Assembly: GCA_031549195.1 (NCBI GenBank)
Contig: JAVBQF010000005.1
Coordinates: 1 to 64,000, forward strand
Direction of reading: 5' to 3'
Origin: JAVBQF01 sp031549195
Lineage (GTDB): Bacteria > Bacillota_I > Bacilli_A > RF39 > UBA660
Length of the DNA: 64,000 nucleotides
Each line of letters starts with the position of its first letter. Within the stretch, counting starts at the first letter, position 1. A program made the position numbers and the translations under genes. A model generated the notes under the pieces. That model saw only the letters and a program-made list of their open reading frames with translations. It ran no database searches and had not been told where the DNA came from. Positions 17,721 to 27,728 of this stretch are shown here, in pieces.

Positions 17721-19424
17721 TTATTTACCAATGATATCTACATATTTTTCATTATTCTTCATAAGTTCTTGATGTTTCCCTATTGCATCAATATGACCTT
17801 GCTCTAGTACAATAATCTTATTTGCCTTAGATAATATATTTTCTTCATTAGAAACAATTATTATAGTGTGATCTTTTTTCATCTTTTCTAATATTTCCAT
17901 TACATTTCCTTTTGTAGCATTATCCAAAGATCCAAAAGCATCGTCAAATAGCATGATTTTTGGTTCCTTTAATAGTACTCTTGCAATACTTAAAAGATTT
18001 GTGACTGTTGGATTTATATTATCACCTGTACTTGTAAGCATTGTATTATAGCCGCTTTTAAGCTTTGTAATATACTCATGAATACCTAATTCCTTACAAA
18101 TATTAACAATTCTTCTAAAATCATTATTAATTACACTTAGGTTATCTTTAATACTTATATTAAAGAAAGTTGATTCTGTATTTACTGAGGATACTAAATT
18201 ATAGTAATCATCTGTACTGTAACTATTTACATCAGCACCACCGATTAAAATATCCCCCTCATGTTGCCTATTAAGCCTAAGAAGTAAATCTATAATGCCT
18301 GTTTTACCACTACCAGCTTTACCAGATATACAAGTAATCTCATTTTTATTAATATCAAAACTTACTTTATCAAGAGTTGGATTATCCTTATAACCATACA
18401 AGACATTGCTAAATATTATTGAGCCATCAAATTCTTCAGTTGACTCTTCCTTTTTATCATCATCTACTCTACTATATTCAATTATTTTATTGAATCTGTT
18501 TTCAGATACTTTTAAGTTTCTAAAATTGACATTAATAGTAGTAAACTCACTAAAGTTATCTACTAACTGTCCATAATAATTATAAACAACAATTAATACT
18601 CCAAGTTCCATTTGTCCTTGAGATATTAAATATATTCCATAAATAAATAGTCCTAATTTAAATAATTCTATTAAACCTAAAATTATATATTTAAAAGCAT
18701 CTTCTGTTGTTCGTTGCTTTAATATTGCTTCTATATAATTATCTGTTGATGATTCACTTCTTTCCTTGATTGCTGGAAATATATTAAATGCCTTTATTTC
18801 TTTTATGCAAAGAAGCATTTCATGTAATACTCCACTTTTCTTATCAAGCTCTTGTGCCCTCACAGAATTTACTTTTTCTATTTTCTTACTTGATATCATG
18901 ATTATGAAAAGAGCGATTAGTGATACTCCAACACCTGCAAATCCAATAAAAATATTTATAGTAAAGAAATATACAAATATTATAAAGAACTCTGCTACCT
19001 TAATTAATCTTACAGGCAAATTACAATAAAAATCACACATTACACCAATATCATTATTCATAATGTTCATATATTCACCAATGCTAATACGAGACAAGCT
19101 GAACAGCGAATTATTATATGTGCTTTTAAGTCCATATTCATTATATACTTTATACATTTTATTATACAGTTTATGCCAATAATAAGTGCTTAACCAATCA
19201 ACAAAACGATACACTATTATCACACCAATCATGATAAATAGCATTAAATAAGCGTTATCATAATCACTTTTAGAGATACTATCAACAGCCATACCAAATA
19301 GCATAGGAATAATCATAACTGCTGCTCTTACTATAAAAGAAGTAATAAATTTAAACAGCAATTCAACTTTAGACTTCTTAAGTGCTTCTTTAGTTATTCC
19401 TCTTGCATCTAACTTCTTATTCAT
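17721..19424 (-). CDS. ABC exporter-type protein with degenerate ATPase motifs
   Basis: 567 residues: six membrane helices (about 20-290) fused to a nucleotide-binding domain (about 335-560). Walker A is intact (GKAGSGKT, 368-375). The remaining catalytic parts are altered: the Q-loop Gln is missing (VSSVNTESTFF), the LSGGQ signature reads INPTV (about 470-474), Walker B has Asp in place of the catalytic Glu (IMLFDDAFGSLD, Asp494-Asp495), and the H-loop His is Asn (IIIVSNEE, about 526). ATP could bind, but hydrolysis by a homodimer looks unlikely. No second exporter half lies nearby. It ends two bases before scpB. Confidence 0.8.
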   Translation of the reverse strand: MNKKLDARGITKEALKKSKVELLFKFITSFIVRAAVMIIPMLFGMAVDSISKSDYDNAYLMLFIMIGVIIVYRFVDWLSTYYWHKLYNKMYKVYNEYGLKSTYNNSLFSLSRISIGEYMNIMNNDIGVMCDFYCNLPVRLIKVAEFFIIFVYFFTINIFIGFAGVGVSLIALFIIMISSKKIEKVNSVRAQELDKKSGVLHEMLLCIKEIKAFNIFPAIKERSESSTDNYIEAILKQRTTEDAFKYIILGLIELFKLGLFIYGIYLISQGQMELGVLIVVYNYYGQLVDNFSEFTTINVNFRNLKVSENRFNKIIEYSRVDDDKKEESTEEFDGSIIFSNVLYGYKDNPTLDKVSFDINKNEITCISGKAGSGKTGIIDLLLRLNRQHEGDILIGGADVNSYSTDDYYNLVSSVNTESTFFNISIKDNLSVINNDFRRIVNICKELGIHEYITKLKSGYNTMLTSTGDNINPTVTNLLSIARVLLKEPKIMLFDDAFGSLDNATKGNVMEILEKMKKDHTIIIVSNEENILSKANKIIVLEQGHIDAIGKHQELMKNNEKYVDIIGK

Positions 19425-19426
19425 AA

Positions 19427-19987
19427 TTACTCCTCTTTATATTTTGATTCATATAAATCTTTATCATCAGTCTCTTCATATACTATTTTATCAAACTTAG
19501 GTAATTCTTCTTTTGACGCTAAACCAAAGTAATCTAAGAATTCGCTTGTCGTTGCATACAATGTTGGCCTACCTATACTATCGCTTTTACCGACTTCTTT
19601 TACAAAGCCTTTAGCGCATAATCTTCTTACCATATCACGACTCCCTACACCCCTTATTTCTTCAATCATACTTACAGTAAGTGGCTCGTTATAAGCGATT
19701 ATTGCAAGCGTTTCAAGTGCAGCTTGTGTAAGCGCATTTGTCTCTGGATTCTCTATTAATTTTTGATAATAATCCCTATGTTCTTTTTTAGTTGTTAGTT
19801 TAAAGCTATTACCAAGGAAATTGATTCGAATTCCCCTATCTTCCTTTTCATATTGTTCTCTTAATTCCATTACTAATGCTTTTGCATCCTCTTCATTAAG
19901 TTCTAATATATCTTCTATTTGATTAAGAGTAAGACCTTCATCTCCAACAACAAATAATAGACCTTCTAATACTGCTAATTTATTCAT
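19427..19987 (-). CDS. scpB: Segregation and condensation protein B
   Basis: 186 residues. Two winged-helix domains; typical segments are LEGLLFVVGDEGLTLNQIEDIL, then ETNALTQAALETLAIIAYNEP and VSMIEEIRGVGSRDMVRRL. ScpB dimers bind ScpA and form the kleisin complex of SMC for chromosome segregation. The start overlaps the scpA stop (TAATG), so translation is coupled. Confidence 0.95.
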   Translation of the reverse strand: MNKLAVLEGLLFVVGDEGLTLNQIEDILELNEEDAKALVMELREQYEKEDRGIRINFLGNSFKLTTKKEHRDYYQKLIENPETNALTQAALETLAIIAYNEPLTVSMIEEIRGVGSRDMVRRLCAKGFVKEVGKSDSIGRPTLYATTSEFLDYFGLASKEELPKFDKIVYEETDDKDLYESKYKEE

Positions 19988-20697
19988 TATGCCACCTCAC
20001 AGATAATTTCTCCAAATTTATCTTCTTGAGTAATTTTCAACTCATTCTTTCTAGCCATTTCAAGTATTGCCAAAAATGTTACCACTACATATTCTTTGGT
20101 TAAAACATCAAACAATTCAAGAAAATTAACTCTCTTTTTGATATGTAAAATATTTCTTATGGAAATTCTTCTTTCTTCTACACTTATCTCTTTTTTTGTT
20201 ACCTTAGTACTTATCGGTTGATTTTGTTTTTGTCTCTCCAAAAATTTACTAAAAGCATCTAATAAATCATCCAGGGTAACATCACTATTTTTTATTACAT
20301 TATCATCTACATATTCAGTATAACTTGTAGGTAGTTTTGTAAATATTGTTTTTCTTTCTTCTTCTAAGTTCTTAAAAGCTTGAGTTAAATCCTTATATCT
20401 TTGATATTCAATTAATTTTTTAACTAAAGTCTCCTTAGGATCATCCTCTTCCTCTACTTCCTCTTCTCTTCGTGGAAGTAGCATTCTTGATTTCATTTCA
20501 AGTAATTCACTAGCCATCACCAAATAACTGCTTGCAATATCCAAATTCAACTTTTCCATAGCTTTAATATAAGCCATATATTGATCTGTTATTTTCTCAA
20601 TAGATAAATCCAATATATTCATCTTTGATTCTTTTATTAAGTGAAGTAAAAGATCTAATGGACCTTCAAATTCATCTATCTTAAGCGTATATTCCAT
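19987..20697 (-). CDS. scpA: Segregation and condensation protein A (kleisin)
   Basis: 236 residues from ATG 20697, where the conserved start YTLKIDEFEGPLDLLLHLI begins. The N-terminal domain binds the SMC neck. The C-terminal winged helix (VNFLELFDVLTKEYVVVTFLAILEMARKNEL) binds the SMC cap. A poorly conserved linker with an acidic run (EEEVEEEDD) lies between. Operon with scpB. An extended N-terminus beyond Met is possible in frame but is not family-like. Confidence 0.95.
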   Translation of the reverse strand: MEYTLKIDEFEGPLDLLLHLIKESKMNILDLSIEKITDQYMAYIKAMEKLNLDIASSYLVMASELLEMKSRMLLPRREEEVEEEDDPKETLVKKLIEYQRYKDLTQAFKNLEEERKTIFTKLPTSYTEYVDDNVIKNSDVTLDDLLDAFSKFLERQKQNQPISTKVTKKEISVEERRISIRNILHIKKRVNFLELFDVLTKEYVVVTFLAILEMARKNELKITQEDKFGEIICEVA

Positions 20698-20772
20698 ATA
20701 ATCACTACCTATCATCATAATAATGATATCATAATTTTCAATTATTAAAAAGAAAAAGAACTCCAATAGTCC

Positions 20773-21189
20773 TTAATCTTCTATAAATAAAATATTGTTA
20801 TTAAAATCTTCTTTTAATTCTCTATAACTATTCTCATCACCAATAAAAATTACTTCGTCGAACTTATCAATATGAGATAAGTAATTATTATAATTATTAG
20901 AGATGTCTAAGATAATAGATATATTTGATTTTAAACTTTCAAAATTCTTTATTAAATAATGAGATATTCCTAAATAGTTATTATTTGTAAATACTATTAC
21001 ATTCTTTATGTTATATAGAATTGCACTAACGATAACCTTGTATGTAATATATGGATTACCTTCTGATAGAACTAGTATATTATTTAAACCATTTAATTCC
21101 TTAAGTACTTTTATATTATCTTTAATACTTAATAAAAACTCCTCAATATTAAATATATCCCCCATTACTTCTTTATCGACTTCATACAT
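20773..21189 (-). CDS. Hypothetical protein, possible Rossmann-like fragment
   Basis: 138 residues from ATG 21189. The frame is open up to a GTG at 21300, which would overlap the upstream gene by 95 bases and add a coil-like VELLEQYQQLLLENREILYK stretch. The start is therefore unsure. The body alternates hydrophobic strands and helices (NNILVLSEGNPYITYKVIVS, NVIVFTNNNYLGI, FDEVIFIGDENSY), reminiscent of a nucleotide-binding or aldehyde-dehydrogenase-like half-domain. No catalytic motif. It sits just upstream of scpA in the same direction. Confidence 0.45.
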   Translation of the reverse strand: MYEVDKEVMGDIFNIEEFLLSIKDNIKVLKELNGLNNILVLSEGNPYITYKVIVSAILYNIKNVIVFTNNNYLGISHYLIKNFESLKSNISIILDISNNYNNYLSHIDKFDEVIFIGDENSYRELKEDFNNNILFIED

Positions 21190-21205
21190 CTTATATAGTA
21201 TTTCT

Positions 21206-22849
21206 CTATTTTCCAGCAGAAGTTGTTGGTACTGCTCCAAGAGCTCTACATTTTGCACTACTATCACCATCCAATGATTTAACACTTCCGAGTTGTTCAC
21301 CTAAAATTCTAAGAGTATCTAAATGATCTGTTGTATATCCTGTACTATTAATTTCTCTTTGAACACGATCCTGCCATGTAGGAACATTTAGTCTTTTTTT
21401 AGTATGATAAATTCTCTTAACATTTGAATTTTCTGTACTATTTATACGTTCTAATATTTCAGGTTTTGATAACTGTGACAACTCGATAAAATTGTTAACT
21501 GACATTACATAAATAGCCTGCCCAGTTGCTGGTATATTACGTCCTTCATCTAAGTAAAATCTTTCAAATATTACTTTACCATTAGGATAAACATACCCAA
21601 CATACCCAGAAAATTTATCTTTTCCTCTTAGTTTAATATCATATCCTGTACTATCAAAGCAAGCCAATTTTTCTTCCAATAACGCATTGGCAGATTCTTG
21701 TTCTAGCCTAAGTTCTTCAGAGCTTTTCCTAGTTTTCATTCTTAGTGACTGTGTCCCATTTGTTATTGATTCTATTTTTTCTCCTTCTGGTATAACTTCC
21801 CAGTTAAGTGCAGTCTCAGCAATAAGTGCCTTTCGTCTTGCAATCTCTTCTTCTCTTGCAATCTCAGCCAATCGTTGTTCATATGCCTGACCCATTGCAT
21901 CTTTTGCTCCCTGATAACTTCCAGCATAATCTATTTTTCCATTAAGTGTTTTATCTGGTGGCAATGAGTTAATAAATTTTGTGTATATCTCATTAAGTAA
22001 ACTTGCTGTTACAGTAGTATCAAGTCCAGAAATATTAATATATCTTATTCTGCAACTTTTATCTTCTTGACCTCTTAAACTATTTATTGCTAACAAAGTA
22101 CTATAACCATCGTTAAGTAAGTCCCCAACAGTTTCATCTTTTATATTTCCAGCTACAAAACTTTCATAACAAATTAAAAGTGCTAACTTTTCTAAATTAA
22201 TATCGTCCAATATTGAATAATCCAATTCTCTATCAAGCTTCTCTATGAAATTAGGTAAATATCTAATTAATTTAATTATTCTATTTTTTCTATATTCATT
22301 AAAATCCATAATAGTAGCTGTTGGATGATTCTTTTTAAAACGTTTATATTTACCCTTGGTAATTTCTGACTCATCTGGTAAAGTTCTTATATCAAAACTT
22401 GCAACTTCTTTCCTTTTTTCCCTTAGGGATTCAATTATACGATTTAACAATTCATCATTAGATAACGATAATACCTCATCCCTATCTATATTTAATTCTT
22501 CATATGCAATTAGTTTCGTTAATAAAGCAACTCTACATCCTTTAAATATTCTACGAGTTAATTTATTATAATCATCTTTACAGTTAGGAGCAAGCTCGAT
22601 TATCCAAAACAAATCTTCTGGCTGACAGGCTATATCACTATCTGTAATAATATCACCAGATCCAGATTTCCACCAATTCAGTAATTTATTTTTTAGGTTT
22701 TCTTTTGCTTTTTCATTATCACAACACGCCAATAAACTTTCTATTGTTATAGGAACAGAAGTAGGATGTGGATAACTTAAGTTAATCAATGCTTTAACAT
22801 CATGATTTTCAAATATTTTTGTATAATCAGGTAATTCTGATGCTTCCAT
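21206..22849 (-). CDS. Large hypothetical protein
   Basis: 547 residues. ATG 22849 follows AAGGAGAAG. No recognised family. The N-terminal half is alpha-helical with repeated leucines (TKLIAYEELNIDRDEVLSLS). A charged coiled-coil stretch lies near residues 320-345 (EQRLAEIAREEEIARRKAL). A beta-rich segment follows near 400-450 (DKFSGYVGYVYPNGKVIFERF). No signal peptide or membrane segment. Its last 95 bases can also be read in the next gene's extended frame. Confidence 0.55.
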   Translation of the reverse strand: MEASELPDYTKIFENHDVKALINLSYPHPTSVPITIESLLACCDNEKAKENLKNKLLNWWKSGSGDIITDSDIACQPEDLFWIIELAPNCKDDYNKLTRRIFKGCRVALLTKLIAYEELNIDRDEVLSLSNDELLNRIIESLREKRKEVASFDIRTLPDESEITKGKYKRFKKNHPTATIMDFNEYRKNRIIKLIRYLPNFIEKLDRELDYSILDDINLEKLALLICYESFVAGNIKDETVGDLLNDGYSTLLAINSLRGQEDKSCRIRYINISGLDTTVTASLLNEIYTKFINSLPPDKTLNGKIDYAGSYQGAKDAMGQAYEQRLAEIAREEEIARRKALIAETALNWEVIPEGEKIESITNGTQSLRMKTRKSSEELRLEQESANALLEEKLACFDSTGYDIKLRGKDKFSGYVGYVYPNGKVIFERFYLDEGRNIPATGQAIYVMSVNNFIELSQLSKPEILERINSTENSNVKRIYHTKKRLNVPTWQDRVQREINSTGYTTDHLDTLRILGEQLGSVKSLDGDSSAKCRALGAVPTTSAGK

Positions 22850-22991
22850 ATTATCTTCTCCTTTTTTACTTTAATTTATTAATAACACGAATTAATTGAC
22901 TGTTATTTTATCACATTTTCTCTTATAAATCAAGAATTAATAAAAGCCATTCCTTTCAAAATTAAATATTAATACACTTATAATTACAAAA

Positions 22992-23018
22992 TAGTACCGT
23001 TTATGGTACTATCTTATT
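22992..23018 (-). terminator. Terminator of the glycosylation operon
   Basis: Minus strand: GATAGTACC, ATAAAC, GGTACTATT, then TTGT. It lies just past the gtrA-like gene. Confidence 0.65.
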
Positions 23019-23039
23019 TACTATTAATTAATATATCGT

Positions 23040-23459
23040 CTAATTATCTAATGATTTTCCAAAGGTGAATATCTTATTTAAAATAAATTGGGTAACAGCA
23101 ACAAATACTATTGATAATAGCTTAACAATAGTCTCATCGAATCCCATCATTTTTACAAAAACATGCATTATAACCATAGATAGTACTAGACCTATATATC
23201 CAACAAAATAAAATCTCGCGGCTCTTTTTACTACTTTATCTTTCTTTTTAAAATTGAAGTAAGTATTCAAGAAAAATGACAATGTTATCCCTAAATTTAT
23301 ACTTATAAAATTTGCCAAATAGAAATTTAAATTAACATTTCTTAATAAAGTAAAACTTATGGCATCTAATGCTGCGGATGTCGCGCCAATTATACCATAT
23401 AATAATATTTCTTTAATAATTGGATATTTCTTTAATAATCCCATTAATTTTTTCTTCAT
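23040..23459 (-). CDS. GtrA-like flippase family protein
   Basis: 139 residues with four membrane helices. LLYGIIGATSAALDAISFTLL, NFISINLGITLSFFLNTYFNFK and FVAVTQFILNKIFTF are typical of GtrA proteins, thought to flip polyprenyl-phosphate sugars across the membrane. It is three bases after the GT2 gene, its normal partner. Confidence 0.85.
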   Translation of the reverse strand: MKKKLMGLLKKYPIIKEILLYGIIGATSAALDAISFTLLRNVNLNFYLANFISINLGITLSFFLNTYFNFKKKDKVVKRAARFYFVGYIGLVLSMVIMHVFVKMMGFDETIVKLLSIVFVAVTQFILNKIFTFGKSLDN

Positions 23460-23462
23460 AAT

Positions 23463-24413
23463 TTATTTTAATTCCTCTTCAACAATATATCGTGGTCTTT
23501 CTTTTGTTTCACTATATACTTTACCAACATACTCTCCAACAACACCAAGTGAAAGCATCTGAACACCCGCAATTAACCATATTGATGTAACAATAAATGT
23601 CCAACCACTAACATTATTTCCTAGAAAATACATAATTACTGAATAGCTTATCATAATTATACTTATAAGAAACATTAACAATCCTATTGAAAATATTAGT
23701 CTTATTGGCTTTATACTGAAAGAAGTTATCCCATCAAAAGCAAACATTAGCATCTTCTTAAGTGGATATTTTGATTCACCAGCAAATCTTGCACTTCTTT
23801 CATATTCAACAATCGAAGATTTAAATCCAATTAAAGGAATTATACCTCTTAAAAACAAGTTGACTTCCTTATATGTCTCAAGATGGTCAAGTGTTCTTTT
23901 ACTCATAAGTCTATAATCAGCATGATTATAAACAACCTCTACTCCCATCTTTTTCATAAATTTATAAAATCCTTCAGCTGTAAATCGTTTAAAGAATGTA
24001 TCTGTTTCTCTTTTGCTTCTAACACCATAAACTACATCAGATCCAGAATAGTACTCACTTACAAACTTATCAACAACATCTATATCATCTTGCAGATCTG
24101 CATCCATACTAATTACCATATCTGCATATTTTTTAGCGGTCATAAGTCCTGCAAGTAAAGCATTTTGATGGCCTCTATTTCTTGATAAATTAACACCACA
24201 AAAAAGTGAGTTTTCTTTATTCAATGCTTTTATCATATCCCAAGTCTTATCCTTACTTCCATCATTTACAAGCATAACTTTACTTTTTTCAGAAATCACT
24301 TTCTTATCAATCAATGTCTTCATTTTAATATTTAATCGTTTTGATGTTTCCGGAAGAACTTCTTCCTCATTGTAACAAGGTATAACAATATATAATGTTT
24401 CTACTTTTTTCAT
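23463..24413 (-). CDS. Family 2 glycosyltransferase (GtrB/DPM type)
   Basis: 316 residues. A GT2 domain (about 1-230) has VIPCYNEEEVLPE, LVNDGSKDKTW, SRNRGHQNALLAGL and the metal-binding MDADLQDD. Two C-terminal helices (about 235-300) and a tail with YIVEEELK follow. The enzyme transfers a sugar from a nucleotide donor to a polyprenyl phosphate. Co-transcribed with the GtrA, FAD and GT-C genes. Confidence 0.9.
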   Translation of the reverse strand: MKKVETLYIVIPCYNEEEVLPETSKRLNIKMKTLIDKKVISEKSKVMLVNDGSKDKTWDMIKALNKENSLFCGVNLSRNRGHQNALLAGLMTAKKYADMVISMDADLQDDIDVVDKFVSEYYSGSDVVYGVRSKRETDTFFKRFTAEGFYKFMKKMGVEVVYNHADYRLMSKRTLDHLETYKEVNLFLRGIIPLIGFKSSIVEYERSARFAGESKYPLKKMLMFAFDGITSFSIKPIRLIFSIGLLMFLISIIMISYSVIMYFLGNNVSGWTFIVTSIWLIAGVQMLSLGVVGEYVGKVYSETKERPRYIVEEELK

Positions 24414-24419
24414 AAACTT

Positions 24420-25724
24420 CTACTCCTTATCAAATTTCTCTAATTCTTTTACCACTGTATATCCAAGTTTAATAGCATAATTTAAACCTCTATCCTCAGG
24501 ATATATTTGAGGCATAGATGCATTAAATATATTCTCTTTTTCTATTTTTAAACTTGGCAATATTTTAGAATAGTTTTTTGTTATTATAGGTTGTGCATAA
24601 TTTTCTGTAAACAATTCTATTCTAATAACATCTTTTTCAGAAAATTCTTTATTTATTTTCTTTAACATAGGTAGGTAAATTTTAAATAATTCCTCTTTAT
24701 TCTTTTTAAAAAGTGGATCGCCATGAAACATATAATTAGATATATATAAAATATTTTCATTATTGTACTTACTTTTGTCAATAAAATTAGTGTGCTCAAT
24801 TAACCCACCGAATGGTATTTTTTTATCCCCATTATTCAACCAGTAAAATGGCATAAAGCTCTTTTTCATAAAAAGAATCATAACTTTAGCACCAGTATAT
24901 TTTATTAAGGATAGATTATGTTTTTCTTTTTTAGTTAAAAATGGATTAGCAAAATCTTGAAAGTATGGATAAGCCACTGTTGACACTACAAAATCAAAGT
25001 CTTTATACTTCTTTTTTGATGCTACTATCGTATATTTACCATCTTCTTTTTTAACTTTATCTACTTTATTACCACAATTGATTTTTACTTTTCTTTTTTT
25101 TAAGTCTTTTTCTAAATAATCAGTTAAAACTTGGTAGCTTCCATCAAGATACCCTAATGATTCCCCGTCTTTTTCGTTTGAAGATCCTCTTAAAACAATC
25201 TTCCCCCACATCCAAGTCATAGAAACATCTTTATAAGAATTACCAAATTTTGAAATTAAAAGGGGCTCCCAAATCTTTTCATAAGCATTCTTCCCAGCTA
25301 CTTTCATTAGCCATTCATGTGCTGATATATTCTCAAGTTTTCTATAGTCCTTTATTGTTTTAAGTCTAAGTATACTTAATCCAAATCTAAACTTATCAAT
25401 CAGGTTAAGTGGTTTAAATTTTAAAAGTGATATCGGTGTACCAAATTCATAAATCTTACCATCTGTAAAATAGCCCATTTTTGTTTTTGGCCATAGCATC
25501 TCCTTTTCAATACCAAACTCTTTCATTAAACCTAAAACATAACTATCACTTTTGAATATGTGTCTGTAATAGTTTTCTAACTTATCTCCATCGGTTTTAA
25601 AAGTAGCAGTCATTCCACCAATAGAATCCATACTTTCAAATACTGTTACATCATATTTTAAACTCAATTCTCTTGCTGCAATTATTCCTGTATACCCTGA
25701 TCCAATTATTGCTATTTTTTTCAT
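24420..25724 (-). CDS. FAD-dependent amine-oxidase-fold oxidoreductase
   Basis: 434 residues. A dinucleotide-binding start (AIIGSGYTGIIAARELS, then VTVFESMDSIGG) and the C-terminal FAD segment (PQIYPEDRGLNYAIKLGYTVV) place it in the protoporphyrinogen-oxidase/UDP-galactopyranose-mutase-like group. In glycan clusters such proteins modify lipid-linked sugars; the substrate here is unknown. It lies six bases from the GT2 gene. Confidence 0.75.
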   Translation of the reverse strand: MKKIAIIGSGYTGIIAARELSLKYDVTVFESMDSIGGMTATFKTDGDKLENYYRHIFKSDSYVLGLMKEFGIEKEMLWPKTKMGYFTDGKIYEFGTPISLLKFKPLNLIDKFRFGLSILRLKTIKDYRKLENISAHEWLMKVAGKNAYEKIWEPLLISKFGNSYKDVSMTWMWGKIVLRGSSNEKDGESLGYLDGSYQVLTDYLEKDLKKRKVKINCGNKVDKVKKEDGKYTIVASKKKYKDFDFVVSTVAYPYFQDFANPFLTKKEKHNLSLIKYTGAKVMILFMKKSFMPFYWLNNGDKKIPFGGLIEHTNFIDKSKYNNENILYISNYMFHGDPLFKKNKEELFKIYLPMLKKINKEFSEKDVIRIELFTENYAQPIITKNYSKILPSLKIEKENIFNASMPQIYPEDRGLNYAIKLGYTVVKELEKFDKE

Positions 25725-25751
25725 TTTATTACTCCTCTTTATACAATTGCC

Positions 25752-27260
25752 TTAAATTAACTTATATAATAAAAATCCATCACTATCCATAATAAATTTA
25801 TAATTATTTTCTAATATTTCCATCATTTTCCGTATAACATATCCTTCACTTTCAATTACTTCAATATTTAAAAATATATACTTTGGCTTTTCCCTATTTA
25901 TATCTTCAATATATTCATGTGCTATTTTATTATCAACTTCACTAATAGGAAATTGATAAAAATATTTCGATGCTGATAAAGAATTAGATACTAAGTATAT
26001 CCTTGAAAAGTTACCAACAACTGTAATCTTATCAGTAATCAAAACTTCTTTTTCAATATAATAAGAAATATCTTTTATAGTATTTTTACATTGAGTACTA
26101 AATATTTGTCTTTGGAGTATTTTATAAATTGCATTATAGTCACTCTTAAATGCATAAATATAAAATGCCGACGAAATTATTAAAATAGAAGCAACAACTA
26201 ATTTCCTGTTTTTAATAAACTTTTCTACTATACTTTCGAAAAAATCAAAAGACATACCTACAAATATTGATAAAGGTGGAATAAGAACCAATGCATAATG
26301 CAGATAAATTCTTCCTGATAACGATAATAAGTAATATGATAAAAATAAATATAGAATACTTATAATCAAAAACAAGCGATACTTCCTTTTGCTAGAAATA
26401 AATAAGATAGATAATGCAAAGATTGAAACTTTTAATAGATTATTTTTTATAAAAAATTGAAATGCTGTTATTTTTTCTAAATAATTAACAGAAATATATG
26501 AAAAGTTAAAAACAAAATAACTGTCAAAAAATGGCTGTAATGTATTGGTAAGTAAAAAGAAAATTACAAATGGTAAAATCACACTAAAAAAGCCTATTCC
26601 CATTAAAACTAATGATTTAAATGATTCTTTGAAACCTTTTTCACAGAATATTTTTATGATCACTGCAGGAACAAATACAATCCATAAAGCTATCATATTC
26701 TGCCTTAAGAAAAATACAGTTGCACAACAAATCCCTATTAATATATTACCAAAACCATTTATTCTCTCATTTTTTATAAAATATTTTGTAAAAATATATA
26801 ATGATATAAACATAAAAGGCAATGCATATTCTTCTACAAGATTTCCACCTTCTAATAATTTAATTATACTACTATAAGCTATAATTGAAGAAGCAATTGA
26901 GACTGTCTTACTAGCAAAAAGTCTTATCATTTTATAACAAAATATTATGCCAACCATAAAAAATACAGTTTCAATTATATATATTCCAAGTTCATTTGGA
27001 ACAAAAGAACCAATATAATTTATAAGGTATATAATAGGTCCTTTATGATCAAATAAATCGCGATAAGGTAATAAACCATTACCCAGTTGTTTACCTATAT
27101 ACATGAAAACCGAACTATCTGTAAACATACATATAGGATTAAAAGGTGAAAAAGTACTGCTAATTAAAAGAATACCAGATACTATAAAAAAGATAATGTA
27201 TTGAAAATAATTAATTATGGCTTTTTTCATATTATTTAAGGCATTCACTACTTCACTCAC
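25752..27260 (-). CDS. Polytopic GT-C-type glycosyltransferase
   Basis: 502 residues with about ten or more membrane helices. The first extracytoplasmic loop contains TDSSVFMYIGKQLGNG and then RDLFDHKGPIIYLIN, the acidic pattern of GT39/ArnT-like enzymes that use polyprenyl-linked sugars. A short soluble C-terminal domain (about 410-502) follows. Probably transfers the sugar supplied by the downstream GT2/GtrA pair. The start is unsure: a GTG at 27260, or the internal ATG that opens MKKAIINYF. Confidence 0.7.
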   Translation of the reverse strand: MSEVVNALNNMKKAIINYFQYIIFFIVSGILLISSTFSPFNPICMFTDSSVFMYIGKQLGNGLLPYRDLFDHKGPIIYLINYIGSFVPNELGIYIIETVFFMVGIIFCYKMIRLFASKTVSIASSIIAYSSIIKLLEGGNLVEEYALPFMFISLYIFTKYFIKNERINGFGNILIGICCATVFFLRQNMIALWIVFVPAVIIKIFCEKGFKESFKSLVLMGIGFFSVILPFVIFFLLTNTLQPFFDSYFVFNFSYISVNYLEKITAFQFFIKNNLLKVSIFALSILFISSKRKYRLFLIISILYLFLSYYLLSLSGRIYLHYALVLIPPLSIFVGMSFDFFESIVEKFIKNRKLVVASILIISSAFYIYAFKSDYNAIYKILQRQIFSTQCKNTIKDISYYIEKEVLITDKITVVGNFSRIYLVSNSLSASKYFYQFPISEVDNKIAHEYIEDINREKPKYIFLNIEVIESEGYVIRKMMEILENNYKFIMDSDGFLLYKLI

Positions 27261-27354
27261 CTATCTATTTTATTAAGAATCAAAGTTTGTACATAAATAA
27301 ATTATACATTAAAAAATATAATTAATCAAATAATTATATTCTTAGAATTATCTA

Positions 27355-27377
27355 TAAAAAACACTATTGTGTTCTTA
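27355..27377 (-). terminator. Terminator after spoVAE
   Basis: Minus strand: AAGAACAC, AATA, GTGTTTTTTA. Ends the spoVA transcript. Confidence 0.7.
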
Positions 27378-27728
27378 TTAATTTTTTGCTTTAAACAATA
27401 AGCTGAGTATAAATGTAAATATGATTGCTGATGTTATTCCTGCTGCTGTTAAATCAAACATGCCTGTGAATATTCCTATAAATCCTAAATCTGCAGCTTT
27501 TTCTAAAGCGCCATGTATTAGTGAATGTCCAAAACTTGTAATTGGTACTAAAGCACCGCCTCCGACATATTTGATTATTTCGTCATAAATACTAAAGGTA
27601 TCTAGTGCTGCTCCAATAACTACAAATAAACTTGTAATATGCCCTGCTGTTAGTTTTGTATTATCAAGTATTACTTGTCCGATTAAGCAAACCAATCCAC
27701 AAAATAAGAACGAATATAAATACATCAT
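27378..27728 (-). CDS. spoVAE: Stage V sporulation protein AE
   Basis: 116 residues with four helices. GHITSLFVVIGAALDTFSIYD and GGALVPITSFGHSLIHGALE are typical of SpoVAEb. Part of the inner-membrane channel that moves dipicolinate into the developing spore and out at germination. It overlaps the spoVAD stop by four bases. Confidence 0.92.
   Translation of the reverse strand: MMYLYSFLFCGLVCLIGQVILDNTKLTAGHITSLFVVIGAALDTFSIYDEIIKYVGGGALVPITSFGHSLIHGALEKAADLGFIGIFTGMFDLTAAGITSAIIFTFILSLLFKAKN

Noticed and set aside
21206..22849. Mobile-element origin of the 547-residue gene
   Set aside because: No recombinase, repeats or att-like ends around it; composition looks like its neighbours.
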